From VXNE01 sp965206615 (lineage in GTDB: Bacteria; Pseudomonadota; Gammaproteobacteria; Pseudomonadales; Azotimanducaceae): a DNA stretch of 64,000 nucleotides. The stretch is taken from the NCBI GenBank assembly GCA_965206615.1, contig CBDBKI010000005.1, forward strand, positions 3,658,001-3,722,000, in the 5' to 3' direction. The notes below the pieces were generated by a model. It saw only the letters and a list, made by a program, of their open reading frames with translations. It did not search any database and was not told where the DNA came from. Shown here in pieces: positions 26,419-34,438 of the stretch. The number at the start of each line of letters is the position of its first letter. Position 1 is the first letter of the stretch. The position numbers and the translations under genes were made by a program.

Positions 26419-27300
26419 TCACGCGGCGCGCTCGCTCACCTCGATCATCGCGTCGATCATCTCGTCCAGATAGAGGTCCGGCATCTCGTGACCCGCCCCT
26501 TCGAGGGTCATCAGCGTGGCGCCCGGAATGGTCTCGGCCAGCGCGACGCCGTGCGGGTACGGCAGGATCGGATCTTCCGTGCCGTGCACGACGAGCGTCG
26601 CAACCTCGAGCTCCGCAAGCTGCGGTCGACGGTCCGGCGGCGAACTCATGCCGATCGCCAGCGCATGGTTGTTCATCGCCTCGAAGTTCGCGGCCCGGTC
26701 CACCTCGCGCGTCGCGATGTCCCGCTGGCGCGCCTCGTTGAACGGCTCGGCGCTGCCGGCCAGGCGCCGGAAGGCCTCGACCCGCATCTCGATCTTCTGC
26801 TCGCGGGTTTCGAGCGGAGCGGTCATCATCGCCATGGTCGCTGCCATCCACGCCGGGTCCGGTCCCGGCAGGCCGTCGGCGGCCAGTTCCGGCTGCTCCC
26901 CACCGCCGGAGAGGGGCGACGACATGATGATGGTCGCACTCCTGATGCGGTCGCGGTGCCGGATCGCGAGCGCCTGCACGATCATGCCGCCCATGGACGC
27001 CCCGGCCACGTCCGCGGCCGCGATCCCGTAGGCGTCGAGTACCCCGACCGCGTCCGCCGCCATGTCGTCGAGCGTGTAGGGGTCGGTCGCGAGGTCGAAG
27101 CACGTCGACTGGCCGGTGTCGCGGTTGTCGTAGCGGATCACGTAGCGCTCCCGGTCGACCAGGCGCTGCACCAGATGCTCCGGCCAGTAGATGCCCTGCG
27201 CGCTCGCGCCCATGATGAGCAGCAGCGGCGGATCGGCCGGGTTGCCAAAGTCCTCGGTCCAGATGTCGATGCCGTTCGCCCGCACGATTTTCTCCGCCAT
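26419..27300 (-). CDS. Alpha/beta hydrolase
   Basis: A 293-residue alpha/beta-hydrolase close to bacterial aclacinomycin-methylesterase-like hydrolases. Seen: oxyanion-loop segment LLLIMGASAQGIYW, nucleophile elbow GASMGG (S102), acid in VHGTEDPILPYPHG and histidine in LEGAGHEMPD. No signal peptide, so cytoplasmic. The ATG at 27300 begins MAEKIVRANGIDIW. It is divergent from the methyltransferase gene at 27460. Ester, lactone and haloalkane substrates are all possible. Confidence 0.88.
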   Translation of the reverse strand: MAEKIVRANGIDIWTEDFGNPADPPLLLIMGASAQGIYWPEHLVQRLVDRERYVIRYDNRDTGQSTCFDLATDPYTLDDMAADAVGVLDAYGIAAADVAGASMGGMIVQALAIRHRDRIRSATIIMSSPLSGGGEQPELAADGLPGPDPAWMAATMAMMTAPLETREQKIEMRVEAFRRLAGSAEPFNEARQRDIATREVDRAANFEAMNNHALAIGMSSPPDRRPQLAELEVATLVVHGTEDPILPYPHGVALAETIPGATLMTLEGAGHEMPDLYLDEMIDAMIEVSERAA

Positions 27301-27459
27301 GGCCCTCGCTCCACGTCGCCGCCAAAGATCGGGTGTTTATACACCGGGTCCCCTGCCGGCTTACCATTCCGCCACCGAGCAGTCCGTTCGCCCGAGCTGC
27401 CCGTTCGCGCGTCCGGCCACCGGCGACGCGCCTTCGCCGGCAAGGGGCGGCGCCCAGAC

Positions 27460-28443
27460 ATGCCTGTTCCGATCACATCCGCATCCGTGCCGAGCCTCGC
27501 GCGCCTGTTCGACGAAGCGCTCGCACTCGTGCGCAACGAGTTCGGGCAGCTCGACCGGAACCGCCAGTACCGCAACGCCTTCGCTCGCCTGATGAAGCCG
27601 GATCCATTGGAGCGGGTGCCCGTTCTCGGAACGGACGCGCGCGACCTGTTCGTTCCCGTCCTGCACGACGTCATCGGTCAGGCGGTCCCACCGGGCGGCC
27701 ACGTTCTGGACCTCGGCGGCGGGAACGGCCGGACCTTCGCCCTGCTGGCGCCGCGCCTGCCGGAAGCTACCGTGGTGTCAGTGATCGAACCCGATCCCGG
27801 GTTCCTGCGCGACTACGTGGACCGTCTGGCCGCTCAGCCGCACCTGCTGGCCGGCGCAGTCCTCGAAGCGAGCTTCGACGACATCGACCACCAGCCGGCG
27901 GTGCCCGCCGACGGCAGCGTCGATCTCGTACTGGCGCTGCACATGCTCTATTTCGTGACCGACCCGGCGGCCGGCCTCGTTCGGATGGCCCGCTTTCTCG
28001 CCCCCGGCGGCGCACTGTGCGTCGTCGCGAGCGCCGGGACGGGGGGCTACACCGAACAGATCCTGGCCGCCTTCCTGGCGGAGGGCGGGGACATCGGCGC
28101 CAGCCGGAGCCACCTGAGCGCGCCGGCCGAACGCGAGAGGCTGCTGGCGGGGGGCATCCGGAACGTCCTCTTCGACGCCTTGCCCGGAATCATGTTCGAA
28201 CTCGACATCGGCGTGCAGCCGAGCCGGATGTACGGCCACACGCTCGCTGACCTGATCGCTCTCGCCGGTGTCGCGGAACTGGCCGAGGCGCCGGGGACCG
28301 CCAAGTTCGAGACGGCAGCCCGGCTGCTGCGTCGCCACCCGGAAGCGGTCGACCTCCGCATCGAGGACGAAGGTCCGCGCAAGGGGATGTGGAGCGTGGC
28401 CCATGCCCAGCATGTGACGATCGTGCGGCGCCGCACCCAGTGA
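27460..28443 (+). CDS. SAM-dependent methyltransferase-like protein
   Basis: A 327-residue Rossmann methyltransferase. Seen: motif I VLDLGGGNGRTFALLA, acidic motif VVSVIEPDPGFLRDY, motif LVLALHMLYFVTDP and FLAPGGALCVVASAG, all about residues 85-195; an N-terminal helical region (LARLFDEALALVRNEFGQL) precedes it. The C-terminal third (AELAEAPGTAKFETAARLL) is helical and unassigned. ATG 27460 is the first methionine in the homologous reading; no strong ribosome site. Substrate unknown. Confidence 0.75.
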   Translation: MPVPITSASVPSLARLFDEALALVRNEFGQLDRNRQYRNAFARLMKPDPLERVPVLGTDARDLFVPVLHDVIGQAVPPGGHVLDLGGGNGRTFALLAPRLPEATVVSVIEPDPGFLRDYVDRLAAQPHLLAGAVLEASFDDIDHQPAVPADGSVDLVLALHMLYFVTDPAAGLVRMARFLAPGGALCVVASAGTGGYTEQILAAFLAEGGDIGASRSHLSAPAERERLLAGGIRNVLFDALPGIMFELDIGVQPSRMYGHTLADLIALAGVAELAEAPGTAKFETAARLLRRHPEAVDLRIEDEGPRKGMWSVAHAQHVTIVRRRTQ

Positions 28444-28449
28444 CGCGGC

Positions 28450-28465
28450 CCCCGCTCCGGCGGGG
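28450..28465. terminator. Convergent hairpin terminator
   Basis: CCCCGC-tccg-GCGGGG followed by TCTTC lies between the convergent methyltransferase and PLP-protein genes, a compact stem with a tetraloop that could serve both. Confidence 0.6.
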
Positions 28466-28485
28466 TCTTCGATGCTCGCGCCAGG

Positions 28486-29748
28486 TCAAGCCGTCTGATG
28501 AAACACCGGCCAGCGCTGCGCGAGCCGACCGTCGGCCACGGCGAGCAGGTCGCCGAACTGCAGCATGACGTGTTCGCTCTGGGTCGGGCGCAGGAACACG
28601 TAGTCGTCGACCTCGACATCCGCCGCTTCGGAACCGGCCAGCGGCTGCTGGTTGGTGCTGTTGTAGAGCGGCGTCAGGCCGGCCGGCGAGACGGGACGGG
28701 CCTTCCAGTAGCCGCCGTAGATGTAGTACACGCGGCGCATGTTGGGGTCCCACCAGGGCAGGTAGTGCGCCATCCACGGGTCCCCGGGGATCCTGAGCCG
28801 GTCGTAGCGCTTGAGGACGGGGGCCGCGATGAAGAGGGCCGGCGCGTTGTCGGCGAGGTGATGCGTGTCGAAGTCCGTGGGCTTGACCACGCCGGAGCCG
28901 GCGGCGAGGTCGTTCATCGTGCGGTCCTGCTCGTAGATGCGCAGCGTGTGGCTGCCGGCGCCGTTCAATGTCGTCCCGGCGAGGTCGAACCCGTCGGCGC
29001 GGGCCCGGTCGACGAAACCCCGGTAGCTCGCCAGCACCGTCCGTACCGCGGGGTGGTCGAGGGTCGCGCCGAGCCCGGTGAGGTGCGGCTCGTAGCCCAT
29101 GAATCCCGCCAGGGAGAGGTGCTCCGGATCCTCGCGAACGGCGGCCAGCAGCGGCGTCAGCGCGGGGGGCTCCGGCACGCCGCCGCGATGCAGCCCAACA
29201 TCGATCTCCACGTTCACGCGCATGTGCACGCCGAGCCGTCGCGCGAGCGCCCGGTACTGGAGCAGGCGCTCGTGGCTGTCGATCAGCCACTGCACCTGCC
29301 TGGCCGGATCGAATCCCGGCGCCCGCGGTTCGGAGTAGAACCGCTCCGCGGCGCTGACGGGCATCGGCTTGCCGAACAGCGCGTCCGCGTCGGGGAAAGC
29401 CTGTGCGACCGCGTTCAGGAAGGGGCGGTGGAAGACCATGAGGGCGCGCGTCCTGCCGCGCCGCATCGCATGGTCGATCAAGCCCACCGACGGCAGCGAC
29501 TTGACGACCACGCGCCACGTCTTGTCCGGCCCCACGGACCCCGCGAGCACGTCGATGTTGCGGTTCATCCGGTCGATGTCGACGAGCATCACGGGATGCC
29601 CCGGACCCTCGCGTTTGAGCATCGCGTTCAGTCCGGAGAAATAGGCATCGTGCGGTCCCCCGCGATCCTCCGGCTTCCACAGCAAGGTGGCGCCGCCCGC
29701 GGCCGCGACCGCACCGGCCGCCCCGAGCAGGACGGTGCGCCGCTTCAT
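28486..29748 (-). CDS. Tat-exported alanine-racemase-fold (DSD1-like) PLP protein
   Basis: A 420-residue protein with the fold-type III PLP barrel of the D-threonine aldolase/DSD1 group. Seen: a twin-arginine leader KRRTVLLGAAGAVAAAGG, the barrel start PVMLVDIDRMNRNIDVL, the candidate PLP lysine K83 in WRVVVKSLPSVGLIDH, barrel strands MRVNVEIDVGLHRGG and AGFMGYEPHLTGLG, and a C-terminal beta domain ending VFLRPTQSEHVMLQFGD. The leader implies export as a folded, cofactor-loaded protein, which is unusual for PLP enzymes. It overlaps the FAD oxidase gene by ATGA and is the last gene of that operon. Reaction unknown. Confidence 0.75.
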   Translation of the reverse strand: MKRRTVLLGAAGAVAAAGGATLLWKPEDRGGPHDAYFSGLNAMLKREGPGHPVMLVDIDRMNRNIDVLAGSVGPDKTWRVVVKSLPSVGLIDHAMRRGRTRALMVFHRPFLNAVAQAFPDADALFGKPMPVSAAERFYSEPRAPGFDPARQVQWLIDSHERLLQYRALARRLGVHMRVNVEIDVGLHRGGVPEPPALTPLLAAVREDPEHLSLAGFMGYEPHLTGLGATLDHPAVRTVLASYRGFVDRARADGFDLAGTTLNGAGSHTLRIYEQDRTMNDLAAGSGVVKPTDFDTHHLADNAPALFIAAPVLKRYDRLRIPGDPWMAHYLPWWDPNMRRVYYIYGGYWKARPVSPAGLTPLYNSTNQQPLAGSEAADVEVDDYVFLRPTQSEHVMLQFGDLLAVADGRLAQRWPVFHQTA

Positions 29749-31154
29749 GCCGGTTCTCCGAACACGCGCCGCAGGTGATCGTTCAGCAGCCGTCCGTCCG
29801 GGTCGAGTTCGCGGCGCACGGCACGGAAGTCCTCGAAACGGGGATACAGCCGCGTCAGTTCGGCATGGCCGAGGGAGTGGACCTTCCCCCAGTGCGGCCG
29901 ACCGCCGTACTTCCAGAAGATCGGCTCGATCGCGTCGAAGTAGGGCGCGTAGTCCTGCGCCGCCGTCCGGTGGATCGAGATCGCGGCGTGGTCATGCTCG
30001 CCGGCGCTCATGCCGAGCCAGGTGTCGTCCCGGGCGACGTAGCGGTACTCGAGCGGGAACACCACGTCGATCTCCCGCTCCGCGATCGTGCGCAGCACTT
30101 CGCGCAGGCATTCCGCGCCCGCCTCCAGGGGCACGGAATACTCCATCTCGTTGAAGCGGTTGTTGCGGATGTTGGTGAGGATCTTCCAGGACGCGTCGAC
30201 CATCTCCGACGGGGCGATCTGGCTCGCCAGGGCGTTGATGTGCGGACGCCGCTCCCCCGGCGGGAGCGACATCCACGCGCTCATGGCGTCGCCGAAGCCG
30301 TCGCCCTCCTGCTCCTGGTTCTCCTCCGCCTCGGCCTCCTCCTCCGGCGCCGCGGGACTGTTCAGCGGCTCGTCGGTCTCGTCGATGGCCAGCACCAGGG
30401 CGTAGTCCGAGTGCACCAGGGGGAACATCTCGAAGTGCCGATGCGCGGCCGCGGACTCGTCGAACGTCTCGAGCACCGACTCCGTCTCTTCCGCCCAGTT
30501 CCGGGCCTTGAGCCGATACGTGCCACGGTTCTGCAGCGTCACCCGCGTGACGACGCCGAGCGCCCCGAGGCTGACGCGCGCCGCGTTGAAGGTGTCCGGG
30601 TCGGTTCCGGCATCGAGGTCGAGCACTTCGCCCGCGGCCGTGACGAGACGCAACGCCGTCACGTAGCCCGAGAGGCTCCGGTGCGCGATGCCGGTGCCGT
30701 GCGTCGACGTCGCGATGGCTCCCGCCAGCGTCTGACGGTCGATGTCGGGCAGATTCACCATCGCCTGGCCGAGCGTCTCCAGGGGGGCTCCGAGGTCCCC
30801 CAGGCGGGAACCCGCCCCCATCGTGGCGCGCAACGTCTGCGGATCGTGCTGCAGCACGCCCGCAAGGCGATCGATCACGATCAGGTGTCCGTCCGTCGGC
30901 ACCAGCGGCGTGCAAGAGTGACCGGACCCGACGGGGCGCACCGGACCCGCCGTGGACTCGAGGAATGCCGCCAGTTCGGTCTCGTCCGCCGGCGCGAAAC
31001 GCCCCGCCGGGTGCGCGACCAGGCCGCCCGACCAGTTGCGCCACGGCAGCGTGGCGCTGTCCGCCGCGAACAGCGCGCGAGGCGCGCCGAATGCGCTGGC
31101 CAGCACACTGCCGGCCAGCAGCTGTCGGCGCGTGATGCCCCTGGGATGCGTCAC
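29745..31154 (-). CDS. Tat-exported FAD-linked oxidase, D-arabinono-1,4-lactone oxidase-like
   Basis: A 469-residue FAD enzyme of the VAO/ALO superfamily. Seen: twin-arginine leader TRRQLLAGSVLASAFGAPR, FAD domain motif VRPVGSGHSCTPLV with H79 as the likely covalent FAD site, TLAGAIATSTHGTG and SLGALGVVTRVTLQNRG, and C-terminal HWGKVHSLGHAELTRLYP. Family members oxidise sugar lactones or polyols. An acidic insert PAAPEEEAEAEENQEQEG (about 265-285) is unusual. It overlaps the cytochrome gene (GTGA) and the PLP protein gene (ATGA); the cytochrome is a natural electron acceptor instead of oxygen. Confidence 0.82.
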   Translation of the reverse strand: MTHPRGITRRQLLAGSVLASAFGAPRALFAADSATLPWRNWSGGLVAHPAGRFAPADETELAAFLESTAGPVRPVGSGHSCTPLVPTDGHLIVIDRLAGVLQHDPQTLRATMGAGSRLGDLGAPLETLGQAMVNLPDIDRQTLAGAIATSTHGTGIAHRSLSGYVTALRLVTAAGEVLDLDAGTDPDTFNAARVSLGALGVVTRVTLQNRGTYRLKARNWAEETESVLETFDESAAAHRHFEMFPLVHSDYALVLAIDETDEPLNSPAAPEEEAEAEENQEQEGDGFGDAMSAWMSLPPGERRPHINALASQIAPSEMVDASWKILTNIRNNRFNEMEYSVPLEAGAECLREVLRTIAEREIDVVFPLEYRYVARDDTWLGMSAGEHDHAAISIHRTAAQDYAPYFDAIEPIFWKYGGRPHWGKVHSLGHAELTRLYPRFEDFRAVRRELDPDGRLLNDHLRRVFGEPA

Positions 31155-31516
31155 GGTGAACCCTCCGCCATGAACCTGATGAGCGCCCGGAAGTCCTCGC
31201 GCCCGCAGGCCATGCAGTAGCCGAGCGGGGGCATCTCGTTGTAGCCCTCCACGGTGTGCGCGAGCAGCGTGTCCTCACCCTGCTCCAGCCGGGGCTTCCA
31301 CGCCGCCCGGTCCCCGACCCGGGGTGCGCCGGCCTCGCCGTTGGCGTGGCAAAGGACGCAGCTGCGCGACCACAGGCCCATGACCTCGGGGGTCACCTCG
31401 GCGTCGGCGAACAGGGGCGCCGGCGCCTGTGCATCGGGACCCGGGGCCGGGTCGGCGGGACCTTCGCCGCAGCCGGCCAGGCCGAGCCCCACGACGGCGA
31501 TGACGAACAGACGCAT
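31151..31516 (-). CDS. Cytochrome c5-like lipoprotein
   Basis: A 121-residue monohaem c-type cytochrome. Seen: lipoprotein signal VVGLGLAGC, haem site CVLCH preceded by GLWSRS, axial methionine candidate in YNEMPPLGY, and the c5-type cysteine pair CMAC near the C-terminus. Lipid anchoring puts it on the periplasmic face of a membrane. It overlaps the TonB-receptor remnant by one base (TGATG) and the FAD oxidase by four, so it most likely passes electrons from that oxidase into the respiratory chain. No role for the upstream remnant is needed. Confidence 0.85.
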   Translation of the reverse strand: MRLFVIAVVGLGLAGCGEGPADPAPGPDAQAPAPLFADAEVTPEVMGLWSRSCVLCHANGEAGAPRVGDRAAWKPRLEQGEDTLLAHTVEGYNEMPPLGYCMACGREDFRALIRFMAEGSP

Positions 31517-32955
31517 CAGAACCGGTACGTCGCGTCCATGCCGACGAAACGGGGCGAGCCGAGCATCTCCTCGTTGAAGCCGAAGAACGACAGGTCGAAG
31601 CCGTACGTCATGTATTCCTCGTCCGCCAGGTTGCGGCCGAAGGCCGCGACTTCCCAGCGATCGTCGCAGGACATCCACGCGATCCGCGCGTTCCACAGCC
31701 AGTACGCGTCCTCCTGCAGCAACGGGTTGTTCAGCGCATCGAACGATACTTCGTCCTGGAAGTTGAAGTCCGCCTGCAGGGTGACGTTGCCCCCGTTGCC
31801 GAGCGGAATGTCGTACTGCACGAGCCCGTTGAACGTCAGTTCCGGCGACATCGGGATGCGGTTGCCGGAGAAGTCGCCGGCGGGGATGACGAAGTTCTCG
31901 TATTCGGCGTTCAGGTATCCCAGGCCGAGGTTGATGAACAGCCGGTCCACCGGCAGCCACTGGAGCTCGAACTCCAGGCCGTACACGTCCGCGTCCGCCG
32001 CGTTGGAAATGGTGGAAAAGCCGATGCCGCCGACCACCACGAACGCGTACACCTGCAGGTCCGAGTAGTCGTAGAAGAACGCGGCGCCGTTGAAGCGCAA
32101 CCGCCCGTCCGCGAGCGTGGACTTGAACCCGGCCTCGTAGCTGAGCAGCTGTTCCTCGTCGTACTGGGCGATGCCGTCGCTGGTGCTGAAGATGCCGCCG
32201 GCCTTGAAGCCCGTCGTCACGCCGCCATAGACGAGCAGATCGGCGCCCAGGTCGTAGTCGAGCACCAGCCGGCCGGAGATATTGGAGAAGTCCGTGTCGT
32301 CGCCGTCGGGGAATCCGGGCCGCGTCGGGTTGCCGGCCGCGGGCTCGTCGAAGAAGAACGTGGTGTAGTGTTCCACCTCCTCGGTGGTGTAGCGCAGGCC
32401 CGCGGACAGCCGCAGCGCGTCGCTCAGGTCCCGCGTCGTGTCCGCGAACGCGGACCAGCTCAGGATGTCCTGCTCCGTGCCGGACTTGGTCTTGAAGACG
32501 AACGCGTCCGGGCAGAAGCCGGTGGGGTTGCCGGGCGGGGCGAACGAGCAGCCCTCGTCGCCTACGAAGGCGCCTCGCAGGTCGCGCAGAATGTCGAACG
32601 CCGTGTTGTCCCGGGCTTCGTCGTGCAGGTAGTACGCGCCGACGATCCATGTGCCGTTGTCGGTGTCCCAGGCGACGCGGATTTCCTGCGAAAAGGACTC
32701 CTGATCGACGGCGAGCTCACCGGTCAGGATGTCGTTCGGTTCGGCCTGCAGCAGGACGCGCCAGGCCAGTTCGTCGATCCCCTGCTGGTCGTTACCCGTG
32801 AAGCGGTTCTTCAGCCAGCCGTCGGAATCCATCTTGAGCACCGCCGCGCGAAAGGCGCAACACGCCACCGTGGCCGTGGCTCCCCTTCCGGGAAGCACTT
32901 GGTGTAAGTTCGCGCTCCGGCTCGGGCGGGGTTTGCGGGAGCGACGGTGGAACAT
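31516..32955 (-). pseudogene. TonB-dependent receptor remnant, lacking the plug domain
   Basis: The frame keeps the C-terminal beta-barrel of a TonB-dependent receptor: LKMDSDGWLKNRFTGNDQQ, SQEIRVAWDTDNGTWIVGAYY, VYGGVTTGFKAGGIFS, ADVYGLEFELQWLPV, FGRNLADEEYMTYG, and a terminal aromatic strand GMDATYRF. Missing are the signal peptide, TonB box and the whole plug (over 200 residues). A second gap lies between LLQAEPNDILTG and SQEIRV, where family members have about 100 more residues. The first 35 codons (MFHRRSRKPRPS) are unrelated. I infer two deletions and loss of function. The remaining operon genes are intact and start inside its stop codon. Confidence 0.7.
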
Positions 32956-33052
32956 CGCAGGGTGGGTCGCACGGCCTCAAGGGCAGCCCCGTGGTGCCCG
33001 GTACCGTCAACTTCGGCTGGCTGACCGACCGGGAGCCGTACAGGGAGGACCC

Positions 33053-33883
33053 ATGGCACGACTCAGCGACAAGGTCGCCCTCATCACCGGCGCCGCGAGC
33101 GGCATGGGCGCCGCCACCGCGCGCATGTTCGTCGCCCACGGCGCGCGCGTCCTGATCGCGGACCTGCAGGAGGAGGCCGGCGGCGCCCTGGCGGACGAAC
33201 TCGGCGAGGCAGCGCTCTTCGAACGCGTCGACGTCACGGTCGAAGCAGACCTCGCAAACGCCGTGGCGCGGGTCGAGCGCACCTGGGGTCGGCTCGACTG
33301 CATCTTCAACAACGCCGGCTTCGGCGGCGCACTCGGGCCGGTCGACGAGACATCCATCGAGGACTTCGACATCACCATGGACGTGCTGGTGAAGGGCGTC
33401 TTCCTGGGCATGAAGCATGCCGCTCCGATCATGAAGCGCCAGCGCACCGGCTCGATCGTCAGTACGGCGTCGGTCGCCGGCCTCGACGGGGGCTGGTCGC
33501 CGCACCTCTACAGCACCGCGAAGGCCGCCGTGATCGCGCTCACGCGGTCGGTTGCGCTCGAGATGGCCGAGTGGAACGTGCGGGTCAACTGCATCTGTCC
33601 GGGCGTCATCGAAACCCCACTCGCGGTCGGGCGCGGTTTCACCGACGCGGCCATCGACCGGTTCCGCGGCGAGATGGCCGACCAGCAACCGCTCAATCGC
33701 GTCGGCGACCCCGACGACATCGCATACTGCGCCCTGTGGCTCGCGAGCGACGAGTCGACGTTCGTCACGGGGCAGGCGCTTGTCGTGGACGGCGGCGTGA
33801 CGTCGGGCCGCCCCTGGCGCAAGCAGGCGAGCTGGATGCGTCAGCCGCGGCCGATCACGGTGTATCGACCGCCGGGACGCTGA
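33053..33883 (+). CDS. Short-chain dehydrogenase/reductase (SDR), classical type
   Basis: A 276-residue NAD(P)-dependent oxidoreductase. Seen: TGAASGMG dinucleotide loop (12-19), NNAG (86-89), catalytic S139, Y152 and K156 in STASVAGLDGG and YSTAK, and the CPGVIETPL substrate-side loop. D36 after the second strand (LIADLQ) points to NAD. AGGGAGG precedes ATG 33053. It lies upstream of the DUF1761 and Baeyer-Villiger genes and could make the ketone those enzymes use, but the substrate is unknown. Confidence 0.88.
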   Translation: MARLSDKVALITGAASGMGAATARMFVAHGARVLIADLQEEAGGALADELGEAALFERVDVTVEADLANAVARVERTWGRLDCIFNNAGFGGALGPVDETSIEDFDITMDVLVKGVFLGMKHAAPIMKRQRTGSIVSTASVAGLDGGWSPHLYSTAKAAVIALTRSVALEMAEWNVRVNCICPGVIETPLAVGRGFTDAAIDRFRGEMADQQPLNRVGDPDDIAYCALWLASDESTFVTGQALVVDGGVTSGRPWRKQASWMRQPRPITVYRPPGR

Positions 33884-33919
33884 CGGATCGAGGTAGCCGC
33901 GGGTCGCCAGGCCGGGTGA

Positions 33920-34324
33920 TCAGGTCCAGGCGCCGAGGATCGCCCCCATGATGAGGCTCAGCACCACCCTGTAGCCCGCGGTGATCGTCCACAGCCCGAG
34001 GCCCGTCCCGCTGTGCCCGGCGTCGGACGCCATCGATGCGGCGATGAAGCCGATCCCGACCACGAGGCCCATCAGCAGCCCGCCGCCCCATGTCTCGATC
34101 GCCAGCGCTCGCATGAGGACCGCCATCACGACGCAGGTCAGTAGCGCTGCGAAGAAGCTGATGACGAACGGCATCGGGGGCGTCGGCAACTCCTCCTCGG
34201 TCTTGCCGATCGCCGCCATCCAGGGTTTGCCGAAGAGCGGTCCGTACCACAGGCCTCCCAGCGCGAATGCCGCGACGGTGGCGACCAGAATCGCCCACCA
34301 GTTCAGCGCCGCAAGATCGAGCAT
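33920..34324 (-). CDS. DUF1761 family membrane protein
   Basis: A 134-residue integral membrane protein with four hydrophobic segments. The N-terminal half LNWWAILVATVAAFALGG then WYGPLFGKPWMAAIGKTEEE is the DUF1761 signature; PFVISFFAALLTCVVMAVL and the C-terminal WTITAGYRVVLSLIMGAI complete the bundle. GGGAGG precedes ATG 34324. Function unknown across the family. It converges with the SDR gene and is divergent from the monooxygenase at 34439. Confidence 0.85.
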   Translation of the reverse strand: MLDLAALNWWAILVATVAAFALGGLWYGPLFGKPWMAAIGKTEEELPTPPMPFVISFFAALLTCVVMAVLMRALAIETWGGGLLMGLVVGIGFIAASMASDAGHSGTGLGLWTITAGYRVVLSLIMGAILGAWT

Positions 34325-34438
34325 CGCCCCAACCTCCCTGTGTTCCTGTCTCTTGTACCGGAGTCTCCAGAGCCCCGGAGCCCGGAGCCCCGATGGTAAC
34401 ATCGCGCCCCTTCGGGCCAGGGCTGGAGGCGCAAGCCG

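Noticed and set aside
32905..33070. A short plus-strand frame reading VPGTVNFGWLTDREPYRED before the SDR
   Set aside because: It looks protein-like, but it has no family match I know and overlaps the SDR start; kept only as a possible relic.
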